DNA of 64,000 nt, from contig OZ024895.1 in assembly GCA_964017195.1 (NCBI GenBank), forward strand, positions 16,100,034 to 16,164,033. Direction: 5' to 3'. Below the pieces are notes generated by a model, which was not told the origin of the DNA, did no database searches, and saw only the letters and a list, made by a program, of their open reading frames with translations. Below, in pieces: positions 1 to 9,800 of this stretch; the stretch's first letter is position 1, and every line of letters begins with the position of its first letter. Source of the stretch: Siderastrea radians (taxonomy: Eukaryota > Cnidaria > Anthozoa > Scleractinia > Rhizangiidae). Position numbers and translations under genes: made by a program.

Positions 1-927
1 TTATTTTGTTGTTGTAAATGAGCGCCGTTTCAAGTTCATTCAAGCGAACAGCCAATTTAATCCAAGGAGATTTCAGCTGACAAGCCTTGACAGTTAATGA
101 CAGGATATGGAAACATTGCAAAAACCAAGCGAGACGGCTCCTGAGTAAAATATGTGTTCAGTTTGATGCCCGAAAAAAAAAAAATCAAGCTGTGCTCAGC
201 CTCTAGAATGACCTTTCGAGCTTGGATTTACAGAACAGATCCTCAATATTTTAGAGGACAATTCGGAACACTTTCGGGCTTTTTGAGATACACTTTTCCA
301 AAGCGAACGAGCCAAAGAAAGCCCCGAAATGTATTTCAGACCGAAAAGTTTCGGGACTATTTTTGAGAAACGAGTACCAGTTTATTCCTTGGCGGCTCCG
401 CTTTTAGGCTTGGCTAAATCTATATATTATTTACTCATAGAAGCCCACCTTTAGGTCACACCATATCTAGTGTGATCTTTCAGTGATGATTGTAAGCTTC
501 TAAGAAGTGATCCAACTCACTGATCTGCCTTCCGATTAAAAAAAAATAATACTGTGCCCTCATATTTTGCCAAGGCGCCTATCATTTATTATTGGTATCG
601 CCCTTGGTCCTCTGCACATCAGGTTTGTTTGTTTGTTTTTTAATTACGTTAAAAACCTCTCGTTCTGAATACTAGGGAAAAGAATCGCAAAACGTACCTT
701 AAAATGATCTTTATCCTTAGTTAGGACAAAGATGAATTTTCCAACATTAAATGCCGCTTTAGAAAGTGCATGATGCCCTGGTATCATGCAATTGATAAAA
801 GTTGTGTTCATGAACAACCATAACTAACTGGAACGTGACAGTTTTTTAAGGGAAAACTGTGGTTTTTGTTTCGATCTTCTAAATAAACTTGTGAGTTATT
901 ATTTGCACAGTGTTTATTAAAGAGAAA
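1..927. other. 5' non-coding stretch, no gene seen
   Basis: I see no exon with splice signals and Ig or other domain similarity here. At about 388-425 there is a short repeat fragment (the reverse complement of a stretch near 8657-8692) with the phrase GGCTCCGCTTTTAGGCTTGG. The short open frame at 154-366 has no recognisable domain. Confidence 0.5.
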
Positions 928-958
928 CGTGACGTTATAGTCAACTTCCGCTGAAGCC
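928..958 (+). promoter_or_regulatory. Cassette A promoter module
   Basis: A TGACGT core is followed by AGTCA and TTCCGCTGAAGC, about 160 bp upstream of the signal exon ATG at 1121. The same block precedes every other cassette in the window. TGACGT is a CRE/ATF-type half site by established consensus; TTCCGCTTAAGC is not a motif I can name. Promoter function is inferred from its recurrence and spacing. Confidence 0.6.
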
Positions 959-1120
959 ATTGCATGGAGTTTTCCCCTTTACAGACCCAGACCTCTACAG
1001 TCGTCTAAATCATGACCTTTTAAAACAAACCGATCGTCTGAAGTATCTATGTTTTAAGCATCTGTTGTATCTTTCACTGACAATTACGATCTCTCAACTG
1101 GTGCTCCAGCATCGATGTAG

Positions 1121-1202
1121 ATGATGGGTTTTGTTAACTCTGTTCCAACCTGTGCTGAATGCTTAGTTTTCCTTACACTGCTGTTAATAATTCCGCAGAC
1201 AG
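1121..1202 (+). CDS. Cassette A exon 1: signal peptide
   Basis: ATG at 1121 (a second ATG follows at 1124) opens 27 codons with the hydrophobic core LVFLTLLLIIP, then a GTATGT donor at 1203, leaving one base over (phase 1). It has the same length, phase and position as the other signal exons. It would target an Ig-domain ectodomain to the secretory pathway. Confidence 0.75.
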
Positions 1203-1370
1203 GTATGTATAAAGATGTTTTCTACAACATCATATTACATTCACATATCTGACTTCTTAATCGTAATGTGATTGCTCTGTCACAATGAGCGAAGCAACGT
1301 GCATAATATTTCTTAGCCAGTGTAGTTCCTTTGTAATGATTTCTCTTATGGTTTCATAATACTGTTTCAG

Positions 1371-1745
1371 CGTTGATTTCGATAGAGTTTACATCACGAT
1401 ATGATGGAAAGACCGTGAAGGTATTACTCGGTTCTTCTGTGAACTTCACCTGGGGCTTTTCTGGTGATGTTGGAACTATTCACTGGGGACTAGCAAAAGC
1501 TGATTTTAACGTCATTGACACTAGACTTGTAAGCATAGGCCAGTTGGGCTTTGTGACATTAACAATGGTATCAACATACGCTGGACGTGTGAATGGACGT
1601 CGTAGCGGTAATTCATCTTCCTGAAAGGTCATCTTCTCTCCAAGTAACATCACAAAAGATGATGAAAGAGGTTATGGCTGCATGATAAATCCAACTGTCC
1701 CTGTAGTGAGCTCATTGGTTGATGCAGTACATTTAGCCGTGGTTG
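1371..1745 (+). pseudogene. Cassette A exon 2: V-like Ig exon with in-frame stop
   Basis: A CAG acceptor (1368-1370) and a GTGAGT donor (1746) bound 375 bases, phase 1 to phase 1. The reading gives SSVNFTWGFSGDVG, then YAGRVNGRRSGNSSS, then a TGA at 1622-1624. Downstream in the same frame the family pattern continues (KDDERGYGCMINP). Intact copies have a Gly or similar codon there, so a single-base change to TGA fits. The exon is otherwise complete. Unless it is skipped, transcripts using it would be truncated before the F strand. Confidence 0.8.
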
Positions 1746-2161
1746 GTGAGTATTTTTATAACCATTTATCCATACAATAACAGAATAATCTTAGAAGTTG
1801 AATCGACTTACTCGGATGATGTTTTTTAATGCAACAAACACCATTTATCATGTGATATTGAGCCGGGTAATCGGTCGAGTTCTAAATTGAGCTCCAAACC
1901 AGTTCAAATTTTCCTAGCCATAAACAATAATTTCCTAAAATGAATCTGCTTTCTTTAGAAAATAAAAACTCATGCTTGTGAGCTGGAATGTACCATGCAT
2001 ATGCAATACTGTGACAAAGAACGGAGCCGAAGGACAGTTAGATATGATAACGAAAATGTCTAAAATGGTGCCGTCTGTCAACAGACCAAGAGTGTCAACC
2101 TTTCTTAACGAATGAATCTTTCATGGTGTGATTTTCATCCCTATTTGGTATTACTTTGCAG

Positions 2162-2422
2162 AGGCACCTCTAATTACTCATCTATCTTCGTTAAATGCAA
2201 GTTACAATGAGGGCAATTTAGTCAGTGTCAGCTGCAGAGCCACAGGGCAACCAGACCCAGAAGTGAAGTGGATTCACAATGGACAAGTAATGAGTTCTGG
2301 GGTTAAAACAGTTCATTTTACTTTAAGTAACGTCAACCAGGTAGATTCCGGAATTTACATATGTATGGCCAACAACAACTGTGTGGGAAGAACAGAGAAA
2401 CATGTGAATCTTGTAGTCAGCT
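2162..2422 (+). CDS. Cassette A exon 3: I-set Ig domain
   Basis: There are 261 bases (87 codons) between a CAG acceptor and a GTGAGT donor, phase 1 at both ends. The domain runs EAPLITH..., VSCRATGQPDPEVKWIHNG (B-strand Cys and invariant Trp), then DSGIYICMANN (F-strand Cys). It has one extra codon and an extra Cys (NNNCVG where paralogues read NNSAG). Reading through the donor gives Cys-Glu-stop. It is most like the cassette J exon at 61533. Confidence 0.85.
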
Positions 2423-3160
2423 GTGAGTAAGTTACTTCTGATGCTACTCAGTTATCTAAAAATAAATGAAATTAACTTTTTTCCTTGCAGTCTTAGTGAC
2501 TTCTGAGAATGTACTTAACTTACACGTAAAATTCGTCCATGAATATTCCATATATTTGCCTTTAAGGAAAGTATATTGTTCGTACTTACTCAAGCAGCTA
2601 GATTTCAGGTGCTTACTCTTCCTCTGTCTTGTGACCAGGTAAATTAACTTGATGTAATGTAAACTCATGTGTCGAATTTGGGGGAAAGAATGTGCGTGAC
2701 AAGTCCAATGAATTTGCAAAGAAAGGTGTTCCTGTTCCTACCGTCCCAGTTTTGACGTGACGCAAACCGGATGTTCGTGTGTTGAACCCATTTCGTTTGT
2801 CATCTCAATAAATGGTCTTTTTAGAGAGCACCCTTTAACGCATCCGGTCATGTCTCTGCCTGCTGAACATTCGTAACACAAATTACCCTTGTAAGCTTTC
2901 AAAGCTGGCTTCCTCAGCCACACCCATTAGGCAATAATACTTTCACTTCCTTTCGACTGCGTTCGACCTTCTGCCGATATTCTTGCCACATAATCTGAAT
3001 AATGTCATTGCTTCGCGATTCGCGAAGTTCTTTTAGATTTGTTCCGTGGTGAGATGTTTCGAGAGTCGTTACATCTTGGTCATTTAAACATAACTGCTAA
3101 TAAGATTTTTGCTCTTCGAAAATGAAACTGCAAATTACTAATTATACTGGTTAAATACAG

Positions 3161-3197
3161 GTGCGACGTTATCAATAATCAATTTCCGCTGAAGCTA
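3161..3197 (+). promoter_or_regulatory. Cassette B promoter module
   Basis: GCGACGTTATCA, then a short spacer and AATTTCCGCTGAAGCTA, about 205 bp before the ATG at 3403. The TGACGT core is degraded by one base (GCGACGT), but the TTCCGCTGAAGCT half is intact. The downstream block ends with a TTACAAAGCAAAATGGTCGG-type phrase shared with cassette K. Confidence 0.55.
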
Positions 3198-3402
3198 CTC
3201 CTTTGTGGAACAGATTTCAGTTCCGTGTTTCTTTGGAATCTTAAGGTATAAGAGTTTATTACAAAGCAAAATGGTCGGTCCACGTTACTAGTGAAATATC
3301 GATGAAAAACGCATCACCTCTCGACCATTATCTCTAATATAGTGCAATAAGCTGCAATAAGTAACAATATCGTTCGTCTTGCTGTTCTACATCGCTGATG
3401 AG

Positions 3403-3478
3403 ATGTGTCTTTTGAAGCCAATACCAACGTATACAGGATGCTGTATCTTCTTAACACTGGTGGTAATAAGACATACAG
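3403..3478 (+). CDS. Cassette B exon 1: signal peptide
   Basis: ATG at 3403 opens 25 codons plus one base before a GTATGT donor. The hydrophobic segment is CCIFLTLVVI. The cassette K copy (62600) aligns closely but has lost seven bases. This one is open and consistent with secretion. Confidence 0.75.
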
Positions 3479-4356
3479 GTATGTATGCCTCTTGCTCGAC
3501 TACCTTGACATTTGGTCAGTGCTTGTTTAATATGCATGTAATAATTGGCAAAGTTACGTAAATGTTCTGTTCTACTACACACCGTCTTCACCAAATCAAG
3601 TGCATTCCGCAAAATTTCTAGTTTCATTCGGTGCAATCCTTTTTATTTCCACTGAGAAGCGGCTGCCGAATTTAAATTTAAAAAAAATCCAACCTCTCTA
3701 CTCATCTTCATTTACGAACGCTTGAATGCTCTATCGTGGTTGGGACGTTACTTATAACAGTTCCAATAAATGAAATACGACGCAAGTAATACGTAGTTTT
3801 AGTAATATGTAGTTTTAATACCTCTTACTGATTATGGTTCGTGACTCGCACATCAATTTCGTTGTCTAATTCGCGCACTTTAGTGGCCCTGTAGAATGCA
3901 GACCTTGGTGCATGCACGGTCTCCTCTTTTAGATGACTATTTATACTCAGTTGGGGCCTAGTCAAATGTTAGCTGCTGACTGCAATTCTCAGTTGCTACT
4001 CTAATTTCCCGTGAAAAGTCAACTACATTCTTCGCAAATTTAGTGTTGTTCTTGCCGGTTACCTTCTATATCTATTGGTTTAGCATTCTGTGCGTAATAT
4101 TCTTTGAACGCAGGAATGTTTTGTTTAAATATAAACCTCACATGGGTTTTCTTTCTCTTGGCTATTTCTCTCGACCCTTGCGGTTGCAAACGATCAGAGT
4201 TAAAGGGAAAAACTAATATGCTTTGGAAATAAGGGAGGGGCATCGGAGAATAACTACCCAAAAAAAATGGAAAAATAAAAACAAATAAAAAAGACCCGGG
4301 CTTTTATTACTAGAAACAAAAAATGCCCTTCAGTAGCTCCTTAATTCCTTTTGCAG

Positions 4357-4752
4357 CAAGCCAGTTCCAATTCACGTCAAGATATCGTGGAAAAACTGTG
4401 ACAGTATTGCCTGGGTCCTCTGTGAACTTCACCTGGAGTTTTTCTGGTGGTTCTGTTGGCGTCTTTTTTCTTTCATGGGGAATCAAAAGGGACAGTGGAA
4501 AATTTTTTATTAACAGTGGGTTACTGGTAGATCTACTGATCCTATTAAGAAGTCCAGCGTCTTTTCCAACTGTTCGGAATAAAAAATACATTGGACGTGT
4601 AGGGGGAAGTCTTACTGGCAACAAATACTCTGGTCAAGCCATCTTTACTCTAAGTTCCATCAGAAAATCGGATGAGAGATTATACGGCTGCATTTTGTAC
4701 CCAATCCGTGGCCCTAAAAGAGATTCCGACAATTTGTACTTGCTAGTTGGAG
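4357..4752 (+). CDS. Cassette B exon 2: V-like Ig domain
   Basis: 396 bases (132 codons) run from a TTTTGCAG acceptor to a GTAGGT donor, phase 1 at both ends. Family landmarks: [11 protein letters not shown] near the start, IGRVGGSLTG in the middle, SGQAIFTLSSIRKSDERLYGC towards the F strand, then a final strand ending LLVGG. It is longer than its sisters because of an expanded C'-D region (residues about 45-75). The usual B-strand Cys is absent, replaced by the N-glycosylation sequon NFT. Confidence 0.85.
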
Positions 4753-5080
4753 GTAGGTAACAGTATATTCACTTAATTCTGATATTTCAATGGCCCAGAA
4801 ACATAAATAAGAAAATTAAGAATGAATTCTCCAAGGGGAAGCTTTAGATTTTTCAGCCGTATTTCTTGCCCACAATGTAAAACCTTAACGAAAGTACAAC
4901 TAGCAACCCGCTTAGATGTTTGTAATAGTGAAACAGTTCTTTAGAAACAGGAGCATTGATTTTAGGTTTTATATCATGTTTATACTATGCTTTTTTGCCT
5001 ATATAAGTCCTCTTGAACACAAAGCAGTCCCTTAGAAGCCTTAAACAAAATTCTACAAAGAGACATTTTTAAATTACCAG

Positions 5081-5338
5081 GGCCACCCAACATCACTCAT
5101 CCAACGGCAGTAAATACAACTTACAATGAGGGGAGTCCGGTAAATATCAGCTGTAAAGCGGTGGGTAATCCAAACCCAGCTGTGAGGTGGATCCACAATG
5201 GACAAGTGAAGGGTTTTGGATTCCAAACAGCTCATCTCACTTTTAGTAAAATCAACAAAGCAGATTTGGGAATATACACATGTCGGGCTAATAACTCTGT
5301 AGGAAACGTGGAGAGACAACTTTATCTAACTGTCAACT
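5081..5338 (+). CDS. Cassette B exon 3: I-set Ig domain
   Basis: 258 bases (86 codons), phase 1 to phase 1, ending at GTAAGT. Landmarks are VNISCKAVGNPNPAVRWIHNG with the B-strand Cys and Trp, and [14 protein letters not shown] with the F-strand Cys, so the canonical disulphide and core Trp are present. No stop and no transmembrane segment follow, so the exon must splice onward to make a membrane protein. Confidence 0.88.
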
Positions 5339-6543
5339 GTAAGTATTATTTTCAAGACTTGCAGCTTATTGTTTCTTATAGTGGAATTTCATTCGTATGC
5401 GTTTTGCACAATTGTTTCAAACGTTTAAAAGGCGAAGATGTAAAAACCTACCTTAAGGTCACACCATCTCCAGTGTGATCATTCAGTGACTGTAAGCCTG
5501 CAAGAAATGGTCAACATAACCGGCTCATTACGACTTCCGATAAATAGAATGTCGTGCAAACGCTCCTATCATTTGACGAGTTATTGGAATCGAGTACTGA
5601 TCATTAATATTTACTTCGACCGCATTTGTCCCTTGGGCATTAACAGGAATTGCTTTATTGACATGAACTCCCATATTTTAGCTCTACAAAACTAAAGCAT
5701 CTTAAAAATAACAAAGCCAACAAACAAAACAAAACATGTAGTGAAAGTTGTTCACTGCTCCTGATTGGCTTGGAGACCGCACAATGTCTTTTGAGGGCAA
5801 CTTTGATTGTCCAAAACCTCATACTTTATAACTAAGTGTTCACAAATTTAAAGCTACATAAGCGAAGAACACGTCTTAGAACGCTTTTCAAGATAGCATA
5901 ACTGCTAAGCCTATAAACAGCTGTACAGAGACAGGGACCCCAGACCCAGATTGCTCTATAACAGCCAAGTATAAAAGAGTACAGTTGACCCAGAACCCTG
6001 TGCGTGGAAACACTACAACTGGAAACGCTCTCCTCGAAAACAAACTAAACTGAACTATCAAGTTACTGGACATTTGTTTTAAGAGGTAGTACAGTAAAAA
6101 TATAGATGTTTGATACCTAACTTTACTTTTCGTAAAAAGATGAGATGGACTTTTTATAGCAAAACGTTTAAGACACGGCGTGTTAAATAGATGAAAATTG
6201 ATCATTAACGTTAAATCCGTGAGCGCCAAAATTAATTGTTTCAATTATGTAACGCAGGATTTTAGTCATATCCTGCATGCACGTACTTTTTATGGGTGTT
6301 TTTTTTATGTTTTGAGCTGGAGCGATGCAAGCGGATTTCCTTTTCAGTTCATCGCTTATGACTTGTTTCATGGGACATGAAATATTTGACCGACCGCCAA
6401 ATTCTCAGTAGAAAGTTAAAGGATTGTAAAGTCTGGCGTTCATTGAACGCGAAGCGGATTTACTTTTGTGTTTGCGATTTGTATGATCTTGAGGTATTAG
6501 GTAAAGAGACATGTACAAATGGTGAACACAAATAAAAGCAAGG

Positions 6544-6585
6544 CGTGAACGACATGTCAACCAATTTCCGCTTAAGCTACGTCAT
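6544..6585 (+). promoter_or_regulatory. Cassette C promoter module
   Basis: CGTGAACGACATGTCA is followed by AATTTCCGCTTAAGCTACGTCAT, 146 bp before the ATG at 6731. In C and D the CRE-like half site lies downstream and inverted (TACGTCA), so the elements are rearranged relative to the F-K type. The TTCCGCTTAAGC core is exact. A GTTACAAAACAAAT phrase follows, as in other leaders. Confidence 0.6.
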
Positions 6586-6730
6586 ACACATGGAAGTTTC
6601 CGCGTTCTCAAGCTGTAAAACAGTTACAAAACAAATTGTAACTCTGTCGTATTATCTAAGTTACTATTCGTTATTGAATATATTGCGTTGAGAATAAAGA
6701 TGTTTCGACTCGCTGTTCAACCTTCATAAC

Positions 6731-6806
6731 ATGGCGTTTGGAAGCTTAGTTGGATCGCCTACAAAAAGCTGTGTGTTTATTGCCCTGCTGTTAATTCCGC
6801 TTGCAG
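6731..6806 (+). CDS. Cassette C exon 1: signal peptide
   Basis: ATG at 6731; 25 codons plus one base; core [20 protein letters not shown] donor. A good short signal sequence, open and phase 1. Cassette D carries a 12-bp shorter copy. Confidence 0.78.
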
Positions 6807-9800
6807 GTATGTGTAACGTTTTATTTTTATAAACTGAGGCTTGTTGATGCCTAGATTAGGGGCACCCAACGAGAAAATTTTGGCAAAATACTTGAAATAT
6901 CATTTTCTACTTTCTTACATTCTTTCAGAGCTTTTTAAAGGCATATTTGTGTAAGCTAATACAGATTGATTTGTTCGGCGTTTTTAATTGAAAATTTAGG
7001 CCTGCCTCAGAAAATTTTAGGAAACAGAATCCTATCTGCCGAATTTCCGAGCTGCTGACGGTTCTCCGCAAATGCTAGCTGACTTTATTTTGCACTCTAA
7101 GCGACGTATTTGTCCCTACTAAAACAATAGGAACTAATATCGTCCGCTTGTTACGAAAGTCCGACGTGATATTTTGCCAAAGAAATCTCTTGCTTTCACT
7201 GCAATTAAATCCGAATATCTCACGCGATTTTAGGCCTTCCGAACAGATATTTGCCGAAACGAACCGTTGGGTGCCCCAACTAGATATTAAAAAAATGATA
7301 TTGTTGCTGCTGCTGTTGTTTTCACGTTGTAAGCCAATTTTTCAGCATTTCTGACTTCTACTCTGTAGATAACGTCAGGTATAGTGGTAAGATAGAAAAA
7401 AAGTAAGCGGTAATTTCTACAGTGTTTCTAGTATTACATAAGTTTTACTCATTAAGTTGTTGGATTTGTGTTTTTTTGTTCATGAGCTACTAGTTGTAAT
7501 TGCTCCAGTTTCAAGCTTTCCCTCCCCCCAAAGACTAGAATTATTTTAATGCACACTTAACAGCGTATGTGTTTTCTTTTTTCTTAGCAGATTGTGCACC
7601 ATCTTTCACTGTTACTCCGAACAATGGCAACAAAGTTTATGTTTTGGACCGTGCCAGTTTTCGTGATCTAGTCTGGGACTACAAATCTGATGGTTTTATA
7701 CTGGAGAAAGTAGAGCTTTTGTACTTGAAGCCGGATTTTAGAACTGCACCTGTGGCTAAGAAGGTTCCCGGCCAACAGCTTCAAATCTTTTCATCCAGTG
7801 GTTATTCTGGACGAGTAGAATTTTACGGAAATGGAACTTTCAGAATATTAAACATTGTTTCAAGTGACAGTAGGATATTTCAGTGTAGAATTTCATTTAC
7901 AAATGCTGACCCTCCTGAATACCAAAACAATGCTGAGCTGATCGTGGTTGGTAAGTCTTCACATTATTAATAGCTGTATGTGTAAACAAAATATTTCTAG
8001 TTGTGAGTAGAAGTAGTTTTTGTTGTTGTTGGCGTTGTTGCCATACTTCTTGTTTACCGTGGAATGATTCCATGTATATACAGGTATTTCTAGTTAAGCC
8101 TTTTTTTAGTGTCTTTTCATACCTATGACCACTTCCGGACCTTCGCGGGCGTCCTCCCGTGTCCTCCAGGAAAAAAATTGTATGTGCACCATTTTAAAGG
8201 AAAGACCGCAAACTATATATCGTTGGAAAGCTCAATAGAATAATGTAGATTTCGGAAAAAAATGTGAATTGCCAATTTTTAATTCCACAAAAGAAAATTG
8301 CACAAATGAGCGCAAAAATGACCATGCGTCATTCAATCAAACAAATAAATTAATAGGGTACCAAAATTCGGCAGATTTCTGTGAAATTTGGCCTGAACAT
8401 TTCTTAGATGTTGTGAAACAAACGTGTGGTGGGGATTTTTGAAATTTGTAATATTTCACCCGTGGCAATCTTCAATGCAATGCCCATCGTGCATTCTCTG
8501 CTGCTCGAACTTGACAGATTAATTAAAAAATAACCAGAAATATCGGAAAATGCTGACATATCGGAAAACGCTCACATACTTTTGATGATTGATCCTTTGT
8601 GATTAACACTATGCAGTTATTTTGCCAATGCGCTTGGATTTGATACCCTAATAATTATACAGATTTAGCCAAGCCTAAAAGCGGAGCCCCCCTTGTTTTG
8701 TTTGTTTGTTTTTCTTTGTTTTTGTTTTTGTTTTGGCTGGCAGTTTTTAATTTGTTAAAATACTCTCATTCAAGTCGTTAAATTAAGAAAAAAAGAAAGA
8801 AAAATAAAAGAAAAAATTCCTACCCTCGTTGAGAGCCGAATCCGGGTCTGAAGCCCTATGTTAGTCCACCAGGCCATGAGCGTTCAATGTCAATTCTCAA
8901 GTTAATTTTTAATACTAATTTCTTTTTTGGTGACAAGCTGCCTATCTGCATGAAAATGCTGGTGTTTTTCCTGTGAATGTGTTCGGAACGCCGTAAAAAC
9001 CATGGTTGTGGACAGAAAAAAAACAAAAAAGCACTAGCTCTGCTATATTTGGCGTCGAAACCGCTGCGAAAAGCTGCGAACTCAAGCGGTGTGCCGACCG
9101 AGTTCGAACAGAACCGACGAGGCAAATTTGAACTTTTCGCCTGAACTTTATCGCCTAATTTTTTTTCGCCTAAATTAAACTTTTCCCCTTCCACCAAAAA
9201 GAAAACTGAGTATTCTTTTGGACTTTTTTCTCATTAACAAATTTGTTTTTGAATTTTTTTGGCTTTAATTGTTTTGCTACAACGCAGGTCAACATGCGAT
9301 TTCGCGTCAAAACCACACGGGATTCAGCACAGGGTTATATCCAGTGTATGAAGTGTATTAGTAAGCCTGTGGTGCGGACGTACGGACGTACGGACGGACT
9401 GTCACGTGACTATTACGTCACTACCAAAATTTCTTGGCTTGATAGGCTACCAAATTTTCCTTAGCAATGGAGCTCCGCTGACGCGCTAGCGCGCTGGCTC
9501 CGCTATTAATTCAATTGAATGACGCATGGTCATTTTCGTGCGGGTTGTTTGCAATTTTCTTTTGCGGAATTGAAGAAATTGGCAATTTATATTTTTTTCC
9601 CGAAATTAACATTTATTAAGCTTTCCAACGATATATAGTTGGCCGTGTTTTCCTTTAAAATGGCGCGCATACGAATTTTTTCCCCCGAGGACACCCGCGA
9701 AGGTCGGAAGTAACCTTAAGCAATACTTACAGTCATTCTTCAGCCATCCTGGTCCAGTACAGTTCGAGCTCTCGTAAGCAACCACATTGGGAATGCAGGA

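Larger units (their letters stand above)
2780..3550. repeat. Block duplicated at 61.83-62.76 kb
   Basis: The spacer between cassettes A and B, through the cassette B promoter and signal exon, aligns base by base over most of its length with the spacer between J and K. Shared phrases include GGTCATGTCTCTGCC and ACAATAATACTTTCA-like stretches, then the promoter block. Spacer and signal exon were therefore copied together. Confidence 0.75.
6300..6806 (+). repeat. Promoter/leader block duplicated at 12319-12794
   Basis: About 500 bp ending in the cassette C signal exon align with the block before cassette D. Both have the phrase GCGGATTTCCTTTT, the promoter module and the ATG region. It marks a segmental copy of regulatory and first-exon sequence within the upstream array. 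Confidence 0.75.

Noticed and set aside
154..366. 70-codon open frame near the left edge
   Set aside because: Lys/Arg-rich with no domain, no splice context and no conservation within the window.
8825..8885. Functional tRNA gene
   Set aside because: A-box-like and B-box-like sequences are present, but the stems do not pair well and the B box is degraded. More likely a SINE remnant.
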